Of a stretch of 64,000 nucleotides of DNA, positions 1 through 12,057 are shown piece after piece. The position numbers were made by a program, and so were the translations under genes. The notes under the pieces were generated by a model. That model searched no databases, was not told the DNA's origin, and saw only the letters and a program-made list of their open reading frames with translations. Source of the stretch: Adineta vaga (Eukaryota; Rotifera); contig CP075495.1 in the NCBI GenBank assembly GCA_021613535.1, positions 7,874,001-7,938,000 on the forward strand, written 5' to 3'. Positions within the stretch are counted from its first letter, which is position 1. Every line of letters begins with the position of its first letter.

Positions 1-1
1 T

Positions 2-259
2 ATTGCAACACCAAACTCATTACCAGATTTTAGTAACGTTTTTCCAGGCCCAAATCCTGCTCTATTCAATCCAATGGCTGCTTCAATGATGATGTTTATG
101 ATGCAACAACATTTAATGACAACAATGATGGCTGCTGCGGGTTTACCGCAATTACCTTCTGTACCAATACCACCTCCAACACCAACACCTTCGACTAATT
201 CCTCAGCGACATCTCCAAAGAAAACAAATGTTGATCGTATTACAAGATTTTGGTTATAG
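2..259 (+). CDS. 3' end of an unidentified gene (partial, runs off the left edge)
   Basis: The frame is open from base 2 and ends in TAG at 257-259. The visible residues are low-complexity: a Met-rich stretch (MAASMMMFMMQQH), then a Pro/Thr/Ser-rich stretch (PIPPPTPTPSTNSS) and a basic end, KKTNVDRITRFWL. Such composition is common in disordered parts of transcription factors, but no domain can be named. The ATG at 74 is internal to the open frame and is probably not the start. The bases after the stop read N-R-K-A in the same frame, faintly like homeodomain helix 3, but too little is visible to rely on. Identity is unknown. Confidence 0.45.
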   Translation: MATPNSLPDFSNVFPGPNPALFNPMAASMMMFMMQQHLMTTMMAAAGLPQLPSVPIPPPTPTPSTNSSATSPKKTNVDRITRFWL

Positions 260-927
260 AATAGAAAAGCAATACTCTCCAACGAACATCGCACAGATAC
301 AAACATAAGTTTTGACATTTGTTTGTTTTGTTGAAATCAATGTGATTTTGTTATTGCTGTTTTTCTATTATACTTTGTTTTGTCCTCTTTCTTTTTTCGC
401 AGTGCATTGAAATTGAAAAGGAAAAAAAGAAACTTAAGTTGTGTGCGTTTTGTGTGAGAGTAAAACTTTCTTTTTTGCGATTTTTTATCTATTAAAACTC
501 ATGAACAAAAAAATGAAACTAAATCTTCGTCTTTCAATGAAAAAAACAATTGACTAAATGTCTCCAACAAGTTATAGAGAATGACGAAACATAAAATAGA
601 TGGATTCACAATATGTGATCAGAAGAAGATTGATTAATAATCGAGGAATTTGTGCGAAGTTCACTGAAAGTGTGTCAGATACTATGGGAGAAAAAACTCA
701 TTCAGTTACTCAGCATCCTTTGTTGACGAATGCTTTTGTTATGGTTTTTAGGCAACAAAAACATAACAATTCGTTTTTTTAATTTCATTTAGTTATTATA
801 ACTAAACAAATAAGAATTCAACTAGAACTATCGATATCTTTGATTATCAATTAAACCGCTGGAGTTTTCTTTTCACTTATGTTTACATTTTTCCGAATAG
901 AATTTTTTCGAAAAGCAGAATAAATAA
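260..927. other. Non-coding stretch between two convergent reading frames
   Basis: AT-rich DNA with T- and A-runs and no conserved protein-like frame. A 60-codon open frame at 600-782 has no recognisable motif and is taken as chance. The stretch presumably holds the 3' UTR of the first gene and that of the minus-strand frame ending at 928. Confidence 0.4.
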
Positions 928-1575
928 TCAATTGTCCTCTAATGTCGAAACTAATTGTGTAAAACGATCATCTTCTGTTGCTGTTTTTTGTATATGAGAG
1001 TGTCGATTATAAGCACTTTTCTTTCGTGCTGCAATCATATGTTTACGATTCATGACTTGTGATGAATGTGGTGCAAGAATGATTTCTAGCATAACTGGTT
1101 GAAATTGAAGGAAATTTTGTTTGATTCTTTCATTTGCTACTGCCGGAACATCATCATCAATTCCGTCGAAACGATGTAATGGAGAAATATTTACTGTCGA
1201 TGTATTTTTCGTTGGATAAATACTTGGAAGAAAAATATGGCTGGTTCGACCACTTTCTTCTGTTTTACGATTCCATGATGTTCGACATGTATCTCGAAAT
1301 GCTTTATCAGCATCAAACCATTGATGACGTTTCGATAATAAACCATAAACAAATACGTGATTCTGTGCATTACGACGGCGAATAGCATCAATATTATCTT
1401 TATCGATTTGTTTATGTTTACGATTAAGTTCACGTTGATACTCTGTTTCAGATTTTAAGAGAGTTTGATAATATAAACCTGGAAGACGATTTGTACCAGT
1501 TTTCTTCTTACTAAACAAATATATATATATATATATATGTACATATTGTGAAAGTTCAATTGTGATGTTTTCCAT
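928..1575 (-). CDS. Hypothetical protein, family not recognised
   Basis: A single minus-strand frame of 215 codons. From about residue 25 it has the mixed, charged composition of a real globular or helical protein (GTNRLPGLYYQTLLKSETEYQ, then RKHKQIDKDNIDAIRRRN and KRHQWFDADKAF). The first 24 residues are translated from an AT microsatellite (near 1519-1540) and look artificial. The bases just before the good part end in TTTGTTTAG, a plausible splice acceptor, so the true 5' exon may lie further upstream on the minus strand. I do not recognise the family. Gene versus chance is favoured by length and composition only. Confidence 0.45.
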   Translation of the reverse strand: MENITIELSQYVHIYIYIYLFSKKKTGTNRLPGLYYQTLLKSETEYQRELNRKHKQIDKDNIDAIRRRNAQNHVFVYGLLSKRHQWFDADKAFRDTCRTSWNRKTEESGRTSHIFLPSIYPTKNTSTVNISPLHRFDGIDDDVPAVANERIKQNFLQFQPVMLEIILAPHSSQVMNRKHMIAARKKSAYNRHSHIQKTATEDDRFTQLVSTLEDN

Positions 1576-2539
1576 TAAAGATTAAAATCCTATTCCGAAG
1601 ATAAGTGAGATATTTTTACTTACAAGTTCATATTCTAATAGAATTCTACTGTGTATATTTCAGTTGACAAATTGAGAAGAAAAGAAAAGGAAAAGGTGTC
1701 AATAATTTTGTTTCAATCGATGTTTGCTATTTGAAATACGTCATTTTTTTTATCAAGTTTAAAAGAAACAATATAAATTAATAACAATTTAATGCGTTGC
1801 GATGCAAAAAGAAAAAGAAATACGGTACTTGACACAGCAAAAATAAATGTGTCTTGTGAACTGTTGAATTTGTCTACAAAAGAAATTCAAAAATACTCTC
1901 TTCTCAAGTGTGAAAAAAATCTTCGCTTAAATAATAATAACAAATAAAGCGAAGAAAAAGAATTCTTTTCAATTACACAAAAGAAAACTAAAATAACTTC
2001 TTTGAACTGTAAAGAAATCTATCCGAAATACAAGTGCAATTTGTACAATATCTCTCTGTTTTTACTGTCTTGATTGCACTCGTTTAGCCTAATGACTCAT
2101 ATGAACGTTAACATTCGTCTATATTGTAAATATATATTGATATGAATTGATTTATTGCGTCATCATCGAAATAATTGATTTTCTTCGTTCTTTTTTCGCC
2201 TTATTTCTAGAATTTTATTTCTATGAAGTTATCATTTAGAACGTAAAATACCTAGATAAATATCAAAGAAACGAAAGCCGAACGAAAAAGAAAAATATAC
2301 TATAAGGAGATTCGTTCGATTCGATATATGACAAAAAAAAATTTCGATAATACAAGAGAATTTCTTTCATATGTCCATCACATGTGAACAGAAGAAAAGA
2401 AAGAAGATAGCCATAACTAGAATGTATGCAAACGGGCTGTTGTGAATAATAAAAGGCACGTCGTAGGTCGAAGTAAATTTTCTCTCTGTTTTTCTCTTGT
2501 ACTTATGCATTGCAAAGATTTTATCGTTTAATTTAAGTA
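1576..2539. other. Intergenic region upstream of the homeobox gene
   Basis: AT-rich, with no supported gene. It lies between the minus-strand hypothetical and the plus-strand TALE gene and so should contain divergent promoters. AATAATAAAAGGC at about 2446, some 95 bp before the homeobox ATG, is a possible TATA-like element, but this is weak evidence. Confidence 0.35.
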
Positions 2540-3514
2540 ATGGATTCGTTTATTTTTGATTTTAATACTGATTCAACATTAACAAATGATACAAATAGTT
2601 CACATAGTGATTTGGATTGGACAGCTTTTCAATCAGCACCACCACCAACAACAAATAGTCCATTTTCACCCTTATGGTCCTCACAACAGGATGACGCTGT
2701 CGCACCTAGTAATCGATCAACTTCTGTAACTACACCACATGATGATGAAATTTATTTTGAAATTGAACACTTTTTCAATGGTTTAAATCAACAACAACAA
2801 CAACAACAACAAGCACTATTATTACCGATACAATCACAGCCACAACAACAGCAACAACAATATCAAGGTGCCATAGAACCAGTACATGTTAATATAAATA
2901 TTTCTGATCAAACAATGAATGATAGAGATCAAATGGAATCACCTATAACTGTAAATAACTATTGAAAAATTTCGTGTTACAATGTAGTGAATAATATATT
3001 TTTAGCCTTCAGCACATTTATCATTAGTTATCAATGAACGACCAATGTCTTGTTTACCAACACCACTTGTACCACATGTGTCTTCGTCCCGTTCGCAATG
3101 TTATCATAAATTACCTGACCATGCTGTTAAATTAATGCAAGAATGGTGAATAGAAAAATTAAATTCATTTAATATTCTTATCGATTCATTTCTTTCTAGG
3201 TACAATGCCAATTTGGAAGATCCATATCCACGTTCACCAGATAAAAAGCGTTTTATTACTGAAGGCAATATAACGGCACAACAATGTCGTTCTTGGTTCG
3301 CAAATCGACGTCAACGACTTAAACATGTGAAAAGAAATCAATTAAAATCACCATCATCATCATCATCACGTTCACACCATTCCATTCAAACAAGGTAATA
3401 ATCAAAATAAAACAATTCCTTCACACTCTTTCACATCTAAAATGTTGTAGATTTTCACAAATACCATCAGTTGAAGCACAAACTTTAGCACATGAACATT
3501 GCTATTACTGTCAA

Positions 3515-3551
<37 letters not shown>

Positions 3552-3727
3552 TGCAACTGCAACAGCAACAAATAGCATTATCACCATCATCTGTTCCATT
3601 AACAATACCAACAAATCCGACTACCACCACAACAACTACAACATTAAATGTCGTTATCAATCAACAAACAGTCGAACAACTGATTCATAATAGTCTTCGT
3701 AAATTACTCTATCCAGCTCTTATGTGA
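2540..3727 (+). CDS. TALE-type homeodomain transcription factor, polyQ-rich
   Basis: Four exons can be joined: about 2540-2958, a short exon from about 3005 to 3146, one from about 3200 to 3395, and a last one from about 3450 to the TGA at 3725-3727. The middle exons encode a homeodomain whose first helix (KLPDHAVKLMQEWYNAN) leads into a three-residue-longer loop with the PYP motif, the signature of the TALE superclass. Helix 3 reads CRSWFANRRQRLKHVK, with the invariant W, F, N and R residues. The family (PBX, MEIS, IRX, TGIF, MKX) cannot be assigned from memory. N- and C-terminal parts are rich in Gln, Thr and Ser (CAA repeats near 2789 and 3513), typical of activation regions. Expected role: nuclear sequence-specific DNA binding. 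Confidence 0.82.
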
Positions 3728-3786
3728 TAGTTCATTCTCATGTTTATTTTATGTTCTTAGCACATGAAAACAAATCCTAGTCTTTT

Positions 3787-3831
3787 GTTGTGTGTGTATG
3801 TGTGCATCTGTATGTGTGTGTGTGTGTGTAT
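3787..3831. repeat. TG-rich microsatellite
   Basis: Interrupted GT/TG dinucleotide run just downstream of the homeobox stop codon, probably in its 3' UTR. Confidence 0.7.
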
Positions 3832-4448
3832 GTTACTTGTTTTGTTTTATTATTCTTTAGTCGAGTTGTTTCTCGTCTTATGTTTATAGAAGTCTTATTT
3901 GATTATTCTCATCAACAGTGGAACATTATAACCTAAACGTTATTTTCTTTTTCTTTCTTTTTCTTCGTTGTTGAAAGTTGTTGACATATGTTTTTATTTA
4001 TTATCTATGAAATCTGATGATTAAAACTATATTCCGTTAGTAGTTTGACAAGTGTAAAAATTCATTCTTTTTGTTTTGTTTTTTCTATTTCTGTTAGATT
4101 TTGTTTTAAACATATTACACAGTGCAATTATGATTGACTGTGATTTTCATCAAAGAAAAAACATATACAAACATCTTTTTTCATAATAGAAAAAGATCAA
4201 TCTTCGCTAGTTGTTTTATTTATTATGTAAAAGAACAAAAAGAAACTTTCTAATTATGATAATAATCTTTAGGTATAATCAAGGTCTTCATGACATTCTC
4301 GATGTTCGAATTGATAGTTTTCATTTAAAAAGTAAAGTAATTAGTAAATCTAGACGAAACATAACAAGTATTCAGATTTATATACATCAATATTTCTACG
4401 TATTCGAAGAAAATCTATATTTTATTAGTCAAATATTGAAGAAGTTCA

Positions 4449-6982
4449 TTAATGTAATGTATTATTCATTGATAGAGTAGTAGTATTAGAAAATGTACTC
4501 ATTTTGTCAATACCAAATATCGATGTTAACAAAAAGATTGATTCAATAAAAATCATTACAATACCAAACAATTTAATTCCAATACCAGCTTTGATTAAAT
4601 CTAATATTTTGACACTATCATTTGATAAAATCATAGCATTCGGTGGAGTAGCTAGAAAAAAACAACAAGATAGTAAAGAAATTTAAAAATAAAACATTTT
4701 ACCAATTGGTAACATGAATGATAATGAAACAGCCATACATGATGGCATAATTAAATAAGCAGGATGAATATATGCTATCATCGCCTGAATCGAAATGTAG
4801 ATAGAGATATGAAACAGAAGATATTTAAAAATGACTTACAATACTATGTAAAATTGGAAAGAGAATACTTGCACATGCTAGATTACTTGTAAACTCAGTC
4901 AAAATAGAACTTATTATGATAACGAAAAGAACAATAACTATTGGTGGAGCACCAACAATGAATTGAAGAAATGTTGCCATTGTACTCGATAGATCCGATG
5001 TCTATACGAATTCATTTTTCTAGTAAATCAAAAAGAAATCGACATCAAAGTTTACTTTAAATCCATCAGCAATAGCTAAACCAGCACCTTGCAACATAAA
5101 TACACCCCAAGGAAATGTTTTCGATAAATGATTCCATGGTAAAATTGGTTTATAAATCCAATTTTCTGAAAAAAAGAATAGAAAAAATAATTTCGTAAAG
5201 AGAAAAACAATTCACAAATACTATGAAATGGATTCTTATCCGGCAGGAGAAGTGGTAATGAACCAATGAACAACGCAATTGTTCCATCCGTTGCATATCT
5301 AAAAGAAAATTTCCGATTCATAAAGTCTTTGATAATTTCAAAAATATACTCTTTCGTAAATATGAATAACCAACGATGTTCGGAAAAATCTCGTATTATC
5401 CAAAGCAGAATCAAAAGTATAAAAAGACAAATAACGATGATTTCTTGCCATGATAAAACATTTAAATCTTCATATTGTTGTTTAAGAATAGAATGTAAAT
5501 GTTCTTCACGTTCTTGTTCTTTCTTACTCATTTTCCAACGAAAGAAACTATATAATCAACTAAAGAAAATCAATTGAAAACATAGTCGATAGTTACTCTT
5601 TACGATTGTATAGGATTTGTAATGATAACCAAGAAAATAAGAGCATCATCAAACCCATCGGTAATGCATAGAGAAAAAAGTTTCCAAATGATATTTCAAA
5701 TTTTAATTTTTCATCATTTTCATACATTCTAAAATATGATTGTAGATCTTATTTAAAGAGTTGTTATTAAATACATAGATTTTTACTGATCAACAAAGCC
5801 TTTGACAAATATATTTGGACCAGTACCAACTAATGTTGTTAATCCACCAATACCAGAACTATAAGCAACAGCAATAAGAAAACCTTTGAAGGAGATAAAA
5901 GATTCGTAGATTAGTAAGAAGTTTTCGAAAACATCTCTTTAAGTTATTTTTATCGATGATTATGTAACAGATCTGCTGAACTAATGAAGTCTTCAATTGA
6001 ATCAAAATAAAAACGTACCACATCTTAATTTTGAATAATCAAATATTGATCTTTCATTTTCTTTTGATGAATTATTAAATGGTATTAATCTTCAAATATA
6101 ATCCTATTTATATTAAAATTCAAAAACAAATATTTATTACTCACTCATCTGTAATATTCATTTTCACATGATGTAATAGTTCTTTATTTTCATTTTCTTC
6201 TTCAACTACTGTTTTTACATCGAATACAGCTGGAAAAAACATCTCTTACAGATGAATATAAATTGAATAGATTCTCATACGTTCACTGTCTACAGGAACG
6301 ATTTCTTGTGTTTGTTGCGCATCGACAGATGTTTTCGTCTCATAATTTTCAAGTTGATCAACAATAGCAATAGCAACAGGCATCATAATACTTGCTGCAG
6401 CTGAATTACTTATCCACATGCTGATAAAGCCTGTTACACACATCAATCCTGCCATACTCCTAATCATTAACAGAAAAAATTCATTTTCATTTCTTTAATA
6501 CATTATCAAACCATCTGATTGATGAACCAACACAACACAATACAAATAATGCTAATCGTCGATGTAAATGTATATATTCCATTGCATGTGCTAATGTCAT
6601 ACTACCAAGAAATAACGTTGTTATATCCTAAAGAAAACTTAATTTAATAAATTTCGACGAGAAAATTGTCTTCTTTTTTAACTTTGAAATAGCTATGACC
6701 AACCATTTCGCCAGGTAAAATATTTAACATAGGAAATAAAGCTAATGGAAATAGTGAAGTAACACCATAAGGTACGACTTCTGTTACCCAATAAATTGTT
6801 AAAAGAAGAACAATATAAGCACATCGTGCTTGCTAAAAGAAATTGTGTTAAATATAAACTTCTTAATTGTAGAGGAAAATTTATCGTACAGCTGAATTTA
6901 TGAGAAGAGGAAGTGGTAAGAGAATTAATGGACTTAAGAATATAATTAATAAACGCCACCAACGTTTGAATGAAGAAAGCAT
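4449..6982 (-). CDS. SLC13-family sodium/di-(tri)carboxylate or sulfate cotransporter
   Basis: About a dozen exons on the minus strand join into a full-length SLC13 (Indy/NaDC/NaS) protein. In order: TM1 (RWWRLLIIFLSPLILLPLP), the exon with YWVTEVVPYGVTSLFPLALF, DITTLFLGSMTLAHAMEYIH, then FISMWISNSAAASIMMPVA. SNSAAA matches the first family SNT motif that coordinates Na+ and the carboxylate. Next come GGLTTLVGTGPNIFVKG, a hydrophilic loop, TDGTIALFIGSLPLLLP, FTSNLACASILFPI (second SNT-like motif: SNLA) and ATPPNAMILSNDSVKILDLI. The protein ends in a short tail. It acts at the plasma membrane, importing Krebs-cycle intermediates or sulfate with Na+; substrate cannot be told from sequence alone. 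The start at 6982 places Met just before TM1; an in-frame ATG at 7072 would add 30 atypical residues. Confidence 0.93.
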
Positions 6983-7767
6983 TCGTATTACTTGCGCCTT
7001 GAGACGAAATGAAAACGTAAATGATCTTTGCATGAAGAATATGTATGCATAGTTTGTAGACATTATTAACATTCATGTCTGACATTTATAAAGAATGATG
7101 AACATTATACGTTGAAATAAACTATTGTTATCAAATAGTTAAACTTACATGGTACGTGCATAGAGAACAATCCTTCATTCTTGTGATTGTATTATCGAAT
7201 TGAATATTGACAACGAATCTCAGACTTATTACATTTGAAAAATAAAACAATCGTTCTTTGTGATATATATACACAGACTGATTAAGTCAGAGAAACACAT
7301 ATATAACGATCGCATTATGATAAGCAAGACGGTAAGTAAAATACTCAACTGTTATTTCTTTTTTTAAAGATTGATAACTTTTAGTCATTAAATTTTGCTT
7401 TTTAAATATCAATTCTATTTGATATCAACATAACAATAATAAATAAATATTACCAAGTTCTTCATGTCAATTCGTATACGTGATTGATAGTCTCCAACTG
7501 TATGTTTTAGAATATTATTAATCCATCAGGAAACAAAGCATTAGAATATACTATATGTATATATATGTATGTGTAAAAAGGACAATGATCATCACTTTTG
7601 TTTTATTATTCTTATTTCAATCAATGAAAAATATGACGAAAAACACATATTCGTTTTTTCTTTAATAAACGAAAGCATATACAGAGACAACAATAAAATA
7701 GATATAGAGATTAGTTCAAAACGATTTTGTGCACATTTTTTTAGTAAATAATATGAGGAATGATGAA
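6983..7767. other. Gap between SLC13 start and PPEF stop
   Basis: No gene seen. It should contain the SLC13 5' UTR and promoter and the PPEF 3' UTR. Short open frames around 7569-7751 are AT-rich and motif-free. Confidence 0.4.
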
Positions 7768-10700
7768 TTACACTCGTACTTTATGTTCAGCTGTTGTTCC
7801 ATTGTTCCGAGAAGATTTGTTCTTGACAACAGGTTCTTCATTCACTTGTTGTGGTTTTTTCACGTTTACAATTCGAAAACTTTCTACAAGACGACAAATA
7901 TTTTCTTTTAGTAAAACGTGTTCAAGATTAATGAAAAAATCTGATAACTTACCAAGAAATTCATTGAAATCAATTTTACCATTTTTATCAAAATCCATTG
8001 CTGATGTTAATTCTTCTACATATGCGTCATTAACATCACCTGCAGCATTTTCACCGTAGAGTATAAGTTTAATAATATCTGCAAATTCATTCCGACTTAT
8101 GAATCCTGAATGATTATAATCAATCAAATTAAATAATGCCAAAAGCATATCTTTCCACATATATAAATCTTCCATGATACCTGCATTAGACTAGAGAGAA
8201 AAAAAGTGGATGAAAATGTCATATGGAACTCAATGGGCTTTATTCGATGTATTACCATTTGAAATTTCGGATTATCTAAAATATAATCATTGAACATTGT
8301 TTGATATAAGATGCCATTGGCATCTTCTTTAACTAATTTTGTACGTAAAATAAGCCATGGTAAATCGATTTGAAGTACATCAGACATAATATCAGCCCAA
8401 GTTGTTAATGGTAGATGATCTAATATAGAACATAAGTTTGCTACAAAGAAAAAGAACAACAAATTACCATCTTTTTTTATATCTGCTTTAGCAAATTGTT
8501 TGAGAAGTGCCGTTTTATTTGTCATAATCTTTTCTATTAGCGAATGATACGCTGGATCTTCGAATAAAGTAACTCTAAAGATAAAGATTGAAATTTGTTC
8601 CATATCTGTCGCAAAAAGGTTTTTCATCATACTGTTTACTAAAACTTAATTTTTCAATATCGAGACCTTGAGTTTTAAATGAAATAATCCATGGTTCTTC
8701 TTCATTATAATCCCTAGAAAAACAATAACAATAAATCTTTCAAAATTTCTTCTATGAAACGAACCATCGTACAACAGCACCCCAATTCGAACCACCGCAA
8801 TAATTTGAAGCACTAAAAACTGTTAAAACTTTTCCACCATGATTATATTCATAACCATCCTGTTTCACTTGATGTGATCGTATAATCATCGATAAATTAT
8901 ATTTCTTTAGAAATTGATGAGTAACATCAGCACCAAAGAAACAAGCCATCTTTCGATCATCATTTTTACGACAACCTTTACGACCACGAGGATCCGGATC
9001 ACTCCAAAACAAATCTTTTAAAACATACAAAAAAAAAGAAGCATCAGTTAAATAGCACAAAATATTCTTCGACATTCTATTCTATTCAACAATAGAACTT
9101 TTCAAATTCATGATTATAAAATACATGAAGAATTGAGTTTCTCGGATAGAAATTAGTAGAATAATTATGTAAAGAACAGTTCAAATTACTTTCATAGAAC
9201 ACTTCTAACAATAGGATTTCATCTTTATCTGTGCATTCGTTTGCTTCGATTGTTAATCAGTAATATTTATGCATGATCAACATGCAATGCATAGAATAAA
9301 TTATTTTAAAAACCAAAGATAAGAATAAACAAATCAAAAAAATATATGAGTGATTTATTCTTTATATTCTATTGATTATTTTCAAACTGAGTAGTTTTCT
9401 TTCAGTTCAATAAAAGGACTATTATATGAAAGAAATTATTTCGAACAAACAATGAATCTTCAGTTCTTCTCATGAGATTTCCGTTTCGAACAAAAGTATC
9501 AAATATCCTCCTACATACTTTGTTCCTAATGAAGATAAAAATAGCAAAAAAAATATTTTTCTACCTTGTATTTGATGATATTCATTATCTTCTTCGTCAG
9601 TTAATCGTTTTCCACCACTTTTAGATTCCGGTGGTACTTCAATTGAAACATCTAAAATGCAAGTATATCAGGTAATCATCTTTTCTCTCATTCTTCTATT
9701 ACATCGATTTCTTGCTAAACTATTCAATTTTTTCAGGTTGATTTTATCGGATATTCCACCATGCATAACAATAATTTTATTTTTTCCAGCATCGACATAC
9801 GAATAAAGTGGTAACCAACTGAAAATATCTTTGAATAAATCCACTAATGGTGCTTTACGTGTCTAAATAGAACAAAAGAAATTAAAAAAAAACATTTGAA
9901 AACAATTATTGATAGAATTACGAACTCGATATTTATGATTGATTTCATTATGAAAACCATATCGAACAGTGACCATAATATCTTCATGATTACCTAAAAA
10001 TAGAGATATCGATTTAAAACGAAAAGAAATTATATATGATCATACCTCGATTAAGAAAGACTGAACTTGGATAGAGTATAAGAGCAACCATTAATAAAAG
10101 TATAACTTCAACTGAATTTCGACCTCGATCAACAAAATCTCCATTAAATATATAAGCATTGTCAGTTGAAGGAAGTCCATTCTAAATGAAAGATAGAAGA
10201 TAAAAATTTCATTTGTTTGAAAAAAGCAAAATTACCGAATTAAATATATGTAATAAGTCAGCTAATTGTCCATGAAGATCACCAACAATAAATACATGTC
10301 GAAGATTGGATAAATCCACATGATTAAAATTTGGAATTGTTTTAAGAATGGCACGTGCTTGATGCAGAATTTCACAAACATATTTTTCATGTAAAACCTC
10401 GAAAAGAAAAAGAAAAGATTTTAACTACAAATACAATCAAAAATTGATAAATTAATGAAAGAAACTATTCGATTACAAGTCATTTGTATTAGATAATTAA
10501 TGACTATGATAATAACAAATAAAATGTCACGATATAATTAGGTTCTATTTGACATTTCATTCATGTAGAAGTAACCGAATGATTCAACTTACTTGACCAC
10601 GTTGAAAAGCTTCAATTAGATTTACAAATACTTTTCGTGTAATTGGACCTTCGATATCTATAAAAAATCAATCGAACTCTTCAAATTCATTGCTCTAATG

Positions 10701-12057
10701 AAAAAAAACTTCAATCTTACGTGGCCCTCGATAACTTGGATCAATACGAATATTGTCTGGATTTGTTAATCTAAGTAGTTCTTTTTCTTCTAAAGAACAA
10801 AAGATATTGATATTATTTTGTTTTTCTTTTCAATAGAAGTTCATCTTCTAAAACTACTTTACCGACAGGTAATCCGGCTTTGTGAAGTAATTTTGTGACT
10901 GATGGCGAGAGTGTATCTGATGCTTTAATCAATTTTTCAAACATATCTTTGAGCTTAATGAAAAGAAATTAAAGAAAGAAAAAGACGGTCTTTGATAATT
11001 AAAAATATCTCTTACCTTTGCTTCAGTTTGTTCACTAGAATATTCAAGTTTTTCATGAATTTGCCAAGCTGCTTGCTTTTTTAGTTTAAGTCGAGCTTGA
11101 TGTTTACGAAATGCAGCCTGAATTTTCGACGCTGATTTGTCAACTACAATAATGATAATAAGAAAACAAGATCAATAATAGCATACCTCTCTTAACTTAC
11201 TTGATAATGTCGATAATTTTGAAACCATTTTCATTTTATCTGCTCGATCGGATAGAGCAGCAACTTGTGGTACGATCTGTAAAAGTATCATCAAATTCAA
11301 TTAACAATACAAAACAAGAATAACACATGCACAATTAGTTTGATAAGAAAAGAAAAAATAATCGATCTTTAGGTTTCCTATGTCACATATTGCTTTTTAT
11401 ACTTCGATCAAAATACAAAATAGCGAAAAAAACGAAGAAAAATACATCGATTTATTATCCTATGTTTTTCTTTCTCATCGTCATTCGACAGTTTTTTTTT
11501 GGTAGAAGGAAGAACTGATTGATTCATTCATTCGAATGTGGTGCCTATTGACCTTCATCAACTTTGTCTTATTGCGTTTTTTTTACTACATCTAGAATGT
11601 TCATCAATATTCTCTATTAATTTTCATATAGATTCTTCTTTTGCGAAGATCTATTAAATAACACAACATGTGGAAAAACGATTATTTTATACTCTTGTTT
11701 CTTCTACAATGAATGTTTTACTAATATTTTTCAATATAAATAGAAGAATAAGCTTTTCAGAATACTCGCAAGAAATCAGTTCTATCTTACGTCAACTACC
11801 GATGAAATCAAATCACTATTTTCCAACGTTTTCCTCTCTCTCGTTAAATACAATATGTCAAATAGGATCATTGAAGAATAATGATTAACTATCATGGGTA
11901 CTGTATAATCTATATATATATATTATCAAATGTCAATTGTATTTTGTTACATTTACTCGGTGATGTATAAGATAAGATACATTCAAATGAGCTAAAATCT
12001 AAATAAATATCAAAATTATTTTTTTAGTTTTACCTGTGCCAAGATCGGATGGTTCAT
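7768..12057 (-). CDS. PPEF: Serine/threonine protein phosphatase with EF-hands (PPEF/rdgC)
   Basis: A multi-exon minus-strand gene. The proposed first exon 12057-12034 (MNHPILAQ) splices in phase to [14 protein letters not shown]. An IQ-type calmodulin site follows ([20 protein letters not shown], about residues 35-55). The PPP catalytic core shows all metal-binding motifs in order: GDLHGQ (about 10290), GDFVDRG (about 10135), RGNHED (about 10060), HGGISD (about 9765), WSDPDPRG and [18 protein letters not shown], then TVFSASNY. The C-terminus holds one degenerate and two good EF-hands (loops [13 protein letters not shown] and [13 protein letters not shown]). IQ plus PPP plus EF-hands is unique to PPEF/rdgC, a calcium- and calmodulin-regulated phosphatase that in flies dephosphorylates rhodopsin. 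A 48-bp intron lies inside the first EF-like loop. The first exon is the least certain part. Confidence 0.93.

Noticed and set aside
3402-3690. Open frames on both strands over the CAA repeats
   Set aside because: They are shadows of the polyQ coding exon of the TALE gene; composition is repeat-driven.
11670-11888. 72-codon plus-strand frame
   Set aside because: It falls in the first intron of PPEF on the other strand and has no recognisable features.
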